DNA of 17,347 nucleotides from an uncultured Rikenellaceae bacterium (GTDB taxonomy: Bacteria > Bacteroidota > Bacteroidia > Bacteroidales > Rikenellaceae). Both the position numbers and the translations under genes were made by a program. The DNA is taken from the NCBI GenBank assembly GCA_947054185.1, contig CAMRVW010000026.1, forward strand, positions 1 to 17,347, written 5' to 3'. Within the stretch, counting starts at the first letter, position 1, and every line of letters begins with the position of its first letter. The notes under the pieces were generated by a model. That model was not told the origin of the DNA. It did not search any database and saw nothing but the letters and a program-made list of their open reading frames with translations. Positions 12,675-17,347 of this stretch are shown one piece after another.

Positions 12675-14543
12675 ATGACAGAGACAGACAAGAGAGATAA
12701 GCTCAAAGAGCAGGTGTCGCTTCTTCCCGACATGCCGGGTGTCTATCGTTTTCTGAACGACGAGGGGGTTGTCATATATGTGGGCAAGGCCAAGAATCTC
12801 AAAAAGCGCGTCTCTTCCTATTTCGTGGCCCGGGCCGACCACAACAACAAGGTGCGTGCCCTGGTGCGTCACATCGACTCCATAATGCACACGGTGGTCG
12901 AGAGCGAGGCCGACGCCCTGTTGCTTGAAAACAATATGATAAAGTCGCTTCAGCCCAAGTATAACATCTTGCTGAAAGACGACAAGACCTATCCGTGGAT
13001 TCAGGTCACCCGCGATCCCTATCCCTGCATCGTGCAGACGCGTCGTGTCGACCCGGGCTGTGGCACCTATTTCGGCCCTTATGCTTCGGTGTCGGTGCAG
13101 AAAAACATGCTCGACCTTGTGCGCAAGCTCTATATGATACGCACCTGTCGCCTTAAGCTCACCCCCGAGGGTGTTGTCGCCGGCAGGTTCGACCTCTGTC
13201 TGGAGTATCACATAGGCAACTGCAAGGCGCCGTGCGTGGGTCACATATCGCAAAGCGAATATGTGGAGAGTGTGCGCATGGCCATGCAGGTGTTGCGGGG
13301 CAATCTGCGCGAGGCAGAAGATTACCTGAAAAGCCGCATGGACGAAGAGGCTGCCGCACTGCGCTTCGAGGAGGCCGAACGCATCAAGGAGCGTCTGCAC
13401 AGGCTTGAAAACTATCGCAGCCGGTCGGTGGTGGTGTCGGCGGGCGGCGGAGACATGGATGTCTTCTTCCCCGTGATAGACGGTTACACGGCCTATTGCA
13501 GTTACATGCACGTGGTGGGCGGCGCCATAATCAACTCTTACACTATAGAGATGAAGCTGGCCATAGAAGAGGATCTCGAAACGGTGCTCTCGTTTGCCAT
13601 CGCGCGCATATGCGAACAGTTGTCGGTGCCGTTGGCGCGCGATGTGATAGTGCCTCTGATGCCTGCCGACGGTGAGTTCGAGGGTCACACCTTCACGGTG
13701 CCGCTGCGTGGCGACAAGTTCAAGCTGCTCACACTTTGCGAGCGTAACTGCCGCCTCTATCGTCTTGAGAGGCTCAAACAGATGGAGCGCAGCGACCCCT
13801 CGCGTCACACCGACAGGCTTATGGAGACGATGCGCCGCGAGTTAGGGCTCAAACGTCAGCCACGTCACATGGAGTGTTTCGACAACTCCAACCTGCAAGG
13901 CACCTATCCCGTGTCGTCGTGCGTGGTTTTCCGTGACGGTCGCCCCGCCAAGCGCGATTATCGCCATTTCAACATAAAGAGCGTGGTGGGCATCGACGAT
14001 TTCGCCTCCATGGCCGAGACCCTCACGCGTCGTTACGGCCGTATGATAGAGGAGGGCACACCCCTGCCCGACCTTATAGTGGTCGACGGCGGCAAGGGTC
14101 AGTTGTCGTCGGCCTATAAGGTGTTGTGCGATTTGGGCATCGACGACAAGGTTGAGATTGTGGGGCTGGCCAAGAGGCTCGAGGAGATATTTTACCCCGG
14201 CGACAGCACCCCTCTCTATCTCGACAAGAGCGGCGAGACATTGAAGGTGCTCATGCACATACGTGACGAGGCCCATCGTTTCGGCATCACCTTCCACCGC
14301 AACAAACGGTCGGCCGGTCAGATAAAGAGCCGTCTGGAGCAGATACCCTCCGTCGGCAAGGCATCGGTCGAAAGGCTCATCAAGAGGTTCAAGAGCATAA
14401 AGGGCATACAGGCGGCATCCATAGACGATATCGCATCGGTCATAGGCCGTTCGCGGGCCGAGGCGGTCAAGAACTATCTTACCGACAAAGATGAGCCGGA
14501 GGTTATAGGCGACGCTGTCGAGGCGCTGCGTAAAGATGATTGA
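12675..14543 (+). CDS. uvrC: Excinuclease ABC subunit C
   Basis: A 622-residue, full-length UvrC, the nuclease that cuts on both sides of the lesion in nucleotide excision repair after loading by UvrB. Domains in order: GIY-YIG nuclease (about 17-95) with GVYRF and VIYVGKAKNLKKRV; a cysteine cluster C158, C175, C183, C187 fitting the iron-sulfur site described for UvrC; the UVR motif that binds UvrB (about 223-247); the RNase H-like 3'-side nuclease half, with ECFDNSNLQGTYPVSS (400-415) and DLIVVDGGKGQLSSA (466-480); and tandem helix-hairpin-helix motifs (about 554-602) for DNA binding. The start ATG fits the family N-terminus. The stop is 17 nt before the ITPase gene, suggesting an operon. 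Confidence 0.96.
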   Translation: MTETDKRDKLKEQVSLLPDMPGVYRFLNDEGVVIYVGKAKNLKKRVSSYFVARADHNNKVRALVRHIDSIMHTVVESEADALLLENNMIKSLQPKYNILLKDDKTYPWIQVTRDPYPCIVQTRRVDPGCGTYFGPYASVSVQKNMLDLVRKLYMIRTCRLKLTPEGVVAGRFDLCLEYHIGNCKAPCVGHISQSEYVESVRMAMQVLRGNLREAEDYLKSRMDEEAAALRFEEAERIKERLHRLENYRSRSVVVSAGGGDMDVFFPVIDGYTAYCSYMHVVGGAIINSYTIEMKLAIEEDLETVLSFAIARICEQLSVPLARDVIVPLMPADGEFEGHTFTVPLRGDKFKLLTLCERNCRLYRLERLKQMERSDPSRHTDRLMETMRRELGLKRQPRHMECFDNSNLQGTYPVSSCVVFRDGRPAKRDYRHFNIKSVVGIDDFASMAETLTRRYGRMIEEGTPLPDLIVVDGGKGQLSSAYKVLCDLGIDDKVEIVGLAKRLEEIFYPGDSTPLYLDKSGETLKVLMHIRDEAHRFGITFHRNKRSAGQIKSRLEQIPSVGKASVERLIKRFKSIKGIQAASIDDIASVIGRSRAEAVKNYLTDKDEPEVIGDAVEALRKDD

Positions 14544-14560
14544 GTTTAATCAGTGAAGAT

Positions 14561-15142
14561 ATGAGAAAAGTTGTTTTTGCAACCAATAACGCCAATAAGT
14601 TGCGTGAGGTGCAACAGATGGTCGAAGGCATTGAGCTTACGACTCTTGCCGAGTGCGGCATAACCGAAGATATACCCGAGACGGCCGACACCATAGAGGG
14701 CAACTCGTCATTAAAGTCGCACTATGTTTATGACCGTCTGTCGGTCGACTGTTTTGCCGACGATACCGGCCTGGAGGTCGATGCCCTCGGCGGCGCACCC
14801 GGCGTACACTCGGCCCGTTATGCCGGTCAGGCCAAATGCAATGAAGACAACATAGCGCTGTTGCTTGCCAATCTCGAAGGCAAGAGCCACCGGCGCGCCC
14901 GTTTCCGCACCGTCATATCGCTTATATGGAACGGCCGGGAGCATCTGTTCGAGGGTGTGGTTGACGGTGTGATAACAGAGTCGCGCCATGGCGACGGAGG
15001 CTTCGGTTACGACCCCGTTTTCATGCCCGATGGTTACGATGTCACCTTTGCCCAGATGGATGCCAAGACGAAAAACGCCATATCGCATCGCGGACGGGCG
15101 GTGGAGAAGCTGGTCGCATTCCTGCGTCAGCAGATAGGTTAG
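14561..15142 (+). CDS. rdgB: RdgB/HAM1-type XTP/dITP diphosphatase
   Basis: A 193-residue member of the Ham1 family, which hydrolyses dITP, ITP and XTP to monophosphates and so keeps deaminated purines out of DNA and RNA. Signature segments: FATNNANKLREV (6-17), EGNSSLKS (46-53), FADDTGLEVDALGGAPGVHS (65-84) with catalytic D68, GDGGFGYDPVF (144-154) and SHRGRA (175-180). The length is usual (about 190-200). The start is the ATG giving MRKVVFATNN; an upstream in-frame TTG would overlap the uvrC stop. Its place after uvrC makes a genome-maintenance pair: removal of damaged nucleotides from the pool and from DNA. Confidence 0.94.
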   Translation: MRKVVFATNNANKLREVQQMVEGIELTTLAECGITEDIPETADTIEGNSSLKSHYVYDRLSVDCFADDTGLEVDALGGAPGVHSARYAGQAKCNEDNIALLLANLEGKSHRRARFRTVISLIWNGREHLFEGVVDGVITESRHGDGGFGYDPVFMPDGYDVTFAQMDAKTKNAISHRGRAVEKLVAFLRQQIG

Positions 15143-15201
15143 TGTTGCAGGGTTGTGTTGTTTTTTAATGTGAAAATCGTTGTCTTGTGCAAAAAAGATA
15201 T

Positions 15202-17067
15202 ATGACACATAACGACTCTTCCGCCGACAATGTCAGGCTCGAGCTTCTTGCTCCGGCGCGTGATTTCAGCCACGGCAAGACGGCGATAGATGCCGGGGCC
15301 GATGCCGTTTATGTCGGCGCCCCCTCCTTTGGGGCCCGTGTGGCGGCGGCGGTGTCGCTCGATGAGATAGAGCAGTTGTGTCATTATGCACATCAGTTCG
15401 GGGTGAGGGTCCATGTGGCCATGAACACCTTGCTTTACGACGATGAGCTTGCGCGGGCCGAGCGTCTGGCCCACGACCTGTGGCGTGTGGGGGCCGACGC
15501 CCTAATAGTGCAGGACATGGCTTTTGCCATGATGAAGCTGCCGCCCATAGAGCTTCACGCCTCCACCCAGACGGCGGCACTCTCGCCCGAGAAGGTGCGA
15601 TTCCTCGAGCAGGCCGGCTTCTCGCGCGTGATACTCGAGCGGGCCTTGTCGTTAGACGAGATAAAAGCCATACGCGCCGAGGTCAAAGTGCCGTTGGAGT
15701 GTTTTGTGCACGGCGCCATATGCGTATGTCACAGCGGACAGTGTTACATGAGTCATGTGGTGAGCGGACGCAGCGGCAACCGCGGCGAGTGTTCGCAGCC
15801 CTGCCGTTCCATGTTCGACCTTACCGACGGTCGCGGCAATGTCATAGAGCGGTCTGCCCACCTGCTGTCGGTGGGTGACCTCTCGCTGGCCGACAGCTTG
15901 GGCGACCTTATAGACGCCGGCATCACATCGTTCAAGATAGAGGGACGCCTCAAAGACGACTCATACGTGAAAAACAACGTGGCTCACCTGTCGCAACGTC
16001 TCGACGGGCAGATAGCCCTTCGCACGGGTTATGCCCGCAGCTCGTGGGGGCACGCAAGCGTCGGCTTCACACCCGACCCCGCCCGCACATTCTCTCGACC
16101 GTTCACACACTATTATCTTCACGACACCCGCAACAAGGTGGCCTCTTTCTCAACGGGCAAGTCGACGGGTCGCGCCGTGGGTGTCGTTGCCGAGGTGAAA
16201 GGCTCCTCTTTTGTGCTTGACGGTGGTTCCGAGCCCCTTGTCGCAGGTGACGGCTTGTGCTTTACGGGTTCTGACGGACGCATGGTCGGCACGGGAGTCA
16301 ACAGGGTGGAGGGGCGCCGCATATATGTGCGCTCTGCCGAGGGCATCACCCCCGGGGTCACCATATTTCGCAATTACGACAAGGCCTTTGTCGACACACT
16401 CAAGGCCGCACGTATGCGTCGTGCCATAGATACCATATTTTACGCCTCTTTTGATGGTGACATGCTTCACCTTAAAGGCGAGGCGGCGGGCGTGAGTGTC
16501 GTCGTGACTCAAAGCATGGAGGGTTATCCCAAGGCCGACAATGAGCAGAGGGCGTCACAGATGTTCGTGTCGCAGATGAGAAAGTGCGGGCAGACCATTT
16601 TCGATGTCTCCGACGTGGTCGTCACAGGCACGGTGCCTTTCATGCCCGTGTCGGCGATAAACGGTTTGCGGCGCGCACTTGTCGACGCCCTGGCAGCCGG
16701 GATGGTGTCGTCTTATCGTCCTCCTGAGGGGCAGCCCCTTAAGGTGGTGCCCGTGCCGGGTGGTGTGGCCGACTATCACTATAATGTCGTCAACCGTCTG
16801 AGCCGGTTATATTATCATAAGTGCGGCTTCGAGAGGGTGGACGACGGGGTGGAGCTGCTCTCTGATTTTGTGGGCGTGGAGGTGATGCGCACCCGTTATT
16901 GCATACGTCGCGAGATGGGCACATGTCTCAAGGAGGGTGGCCGGGGTGGCGAGCTTCGCTTAGAGAACAACGGTAATGTTTTTATGTTGCGCTTTGATTG
17001 CGCGCAGTGTATGATGAGTGTCATATATGGCGGTAAGGTCCGCCGATCAAACAGTCATGGTTTATGA
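15202..17067 (+). CDS. Peptidase U32 family protein, RlhA-like (probable RNA hydroxylation enzyme)
   Basis: A 621-residue cytoplasmic protein of the U32 family in its long form. The N-terminal TIM-barrel half opens with LELLAPARDFSHGKTAIDAG (13-32) and GADAVYVGAPSFGAR. The family signature spans about 166-184 (E166, C174, G179, C181, S184), followed by GRSGNRGECSQPCR (189-202); C174, C181, C197 and C201 are candidates for an iron-sulfur centre. The C-terminal part fits the collagenase-like DUF3656 arrangement of E. coli RlhA (YdcP), needed for 5-hydroxycytidine at 23S rRNA C2501; the shorter relative TrhP acts on tRNA uridine-34. Protease activity is doubtful for this branch. The ATG is preferred to a GTG 15 nt upstream. 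The stop overlaps the next start (ATGA), so they are coupled. Confidence 0.85.
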   Translation: MTHNDSSADNVRLELLAPARDFSHGKTAIDAGADAVYVGAPSFGARVAAAVSLDEIEQLCHYAHQFGVRVHVAMNTLLYDDELARAERLAHDLWRVGADALIVQDMAFAMMKLPPIELHASTQTAALSPEKVRFLEQAGFSRVILERALSLDEIKAIRAEVKVPLECFVHGAICVCHSGQCYMSHVVSGRSGNRGECSQPCRSMFDLTDGRGNVIERSAHLLSVGDLSLADSLGDLIDAGITSFKIEGRLKDDSYVKNNVAHLSQRLDGQIALRTGYARSSWGHASVGFTPDPARTFSRPFTHYYLHDTRNKVASFSTGKSTGRAVGVVAEVKGSSFVLDGGSEPLVAGDGLCFTGSDGRMVGTGVNRVEGRRIYVRSAEGITPGVTIFRNYDKAFVDTLKAARMRRAIDTIFYASFDGDMLHLKGEAAGVSVVVTQSMEGYPKADNEQRASQMFVSQMRKCGQTIFDVSDVVVTGTVPFMPVSAINGLRRALVDALAAGMVSSYRPPEGQPLKVVPVPGGVADYHYNVVNRLSRLYYHKCGFERVDDGVELLSDFVGVEVMRTRYCIRREMGTCLKEGGRGGELRLENNGNVFMLRFDCAQCMMSVIYGGKVRRSNSHGL

Positions 17068-17347
17068 GTGAGATAACCGCACCTTTGCTTTTGAGCCCTT
17101 CCGACTTTGCCGACTATCAGTTGATAGACTCGGGCGGATATGAGAAGCTCGAGCGTTTCGGCCGTTACGTGCTGTCGCGACCCGAGCCTCAGGCGATATG
17201 GCAGAAGAGCATGAGTCCCGGCGAATGGCTCGATATGGCCGACGGACGCTTCGAGCGTGACGCCTCAAGCGATGAGCGCGGACGCTGGGTGATGCGTCGC
17301 GGCATGGCCGACCGTTGGCACATGGCTTACTCCTATAAGGGGATGGC
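17064..17347 (+). CDS. N-terminal part of a class I SAM-dependent methyltransferase (3' truncated by window edge)
   Basis: The ATG overlaps the preceding stop as ATGA, and 94 codons remain open to the window end. The translation begins MSEITAPLLLSPSDFADYQL and continues through GGYEKLERFGRYVLSRPEPQ, then AIWQKSMSP and RWHMAYSYKGM. I recognise this opening from Bacteroidetes proteins annotated as class I SAM-dependent (rRNA-type) methyltransferases, where it precedes the Rossmann domain; that domain is outside the window, so the call rests on the N-terminus and memory. The tight coupling to an RlhA-like protein would fit RNA modification. Confidence 0.55.
   Translation, partial: MSEITAPLLLSPSDFADYQLIDSGGYEKLERFGRYVLSRPEPQAIWQKSMSPGEWLDMADGRFERDASSDERGRWVMRRGMADRWHMAYSYKGM

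Noticed and set aside
12666..13808. A 380-codon minus-strand frame opposite uvrC
   Set aside because: Same reasoning: it is a low-information antisense translation of a confident gene.

Overview
The window looks like the chromosome of a member of the Bacteroidales with moderately high GC content. Four lines support this: promoter boxes of the Bacteroidetes type (TAnnTTTG, three of them with an xTTG box exactly 19 nt upstream); weak or absent Shine-Dalgarno sites at most genes; a sirtuin lacking the zinc cysteines; and protein sequences of Bacteroidales type (NhaD, 37-kDa nucleoid-associated protein, UvrC). The family is a guess (Muribaculaceae-like). A strong preference for the AUA isoleucine codon is a further signature. 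No phage, IS element, CRISPR array or rRNA was seen; this is core chromosome with interesting intergenic regions.

Layout. 1-1013: the end of an Lrp/AsnC regulator and tsaB (tRNA t6A synthesis), closed by a strong terminator. 1175-1840: a radC homologue. 1841-2555: a 715-nt stretch without a convincing gene. It holds what I read as an unidentified, highly structured RNA on the minus strand, with a zero-linker three-way junction, nested long-range helices, a possible pseudoknot and its own intrinsic terminator. 2556-3260 (minus): a zinc-less sirtuin (cobB), divergent from a nucleoid-associated protein gene (3380-4408), each with its own promoter. 4409-4999: a palindrome, a candidate 78-nt small RNA with promoter and terminator, tRNA-Arg(CCG), and a structured leader. 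5000-8821: nhaD and a class A penicillin-binding protein. 8822-9170: tandem 11-bp repeats running into a terminator, then a foldable leader before asd (9171-10184). 10185-10445: G-rich direct repeats. 10446-12483: trxB and an M23/LysM lipoprotein, one base apart. 12675-17347: a likely operon of uvrC, an rdgB-type ITPase, a U32 family protein and the start of a methyltransferase.

Functional themes. Translation and RNA modification: tsaB, the U32 protein, perhaps the last methyltransferase, and tRNA-Arg. Genome and nucleotide-pool integrity: uvrC, the ITPase, radC. Envelope: the class A PBP, the M23 lipoprotein and the Na+/H+ antiporter; asd also feeds diaminopimelate for peptidoglycan. Redox and NAD: trxB and the sirtuin. 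The least explained and most interesting part is the RNA locus at about 1977-2442; the small RNA at 4648-4725 and the asd leader come next.
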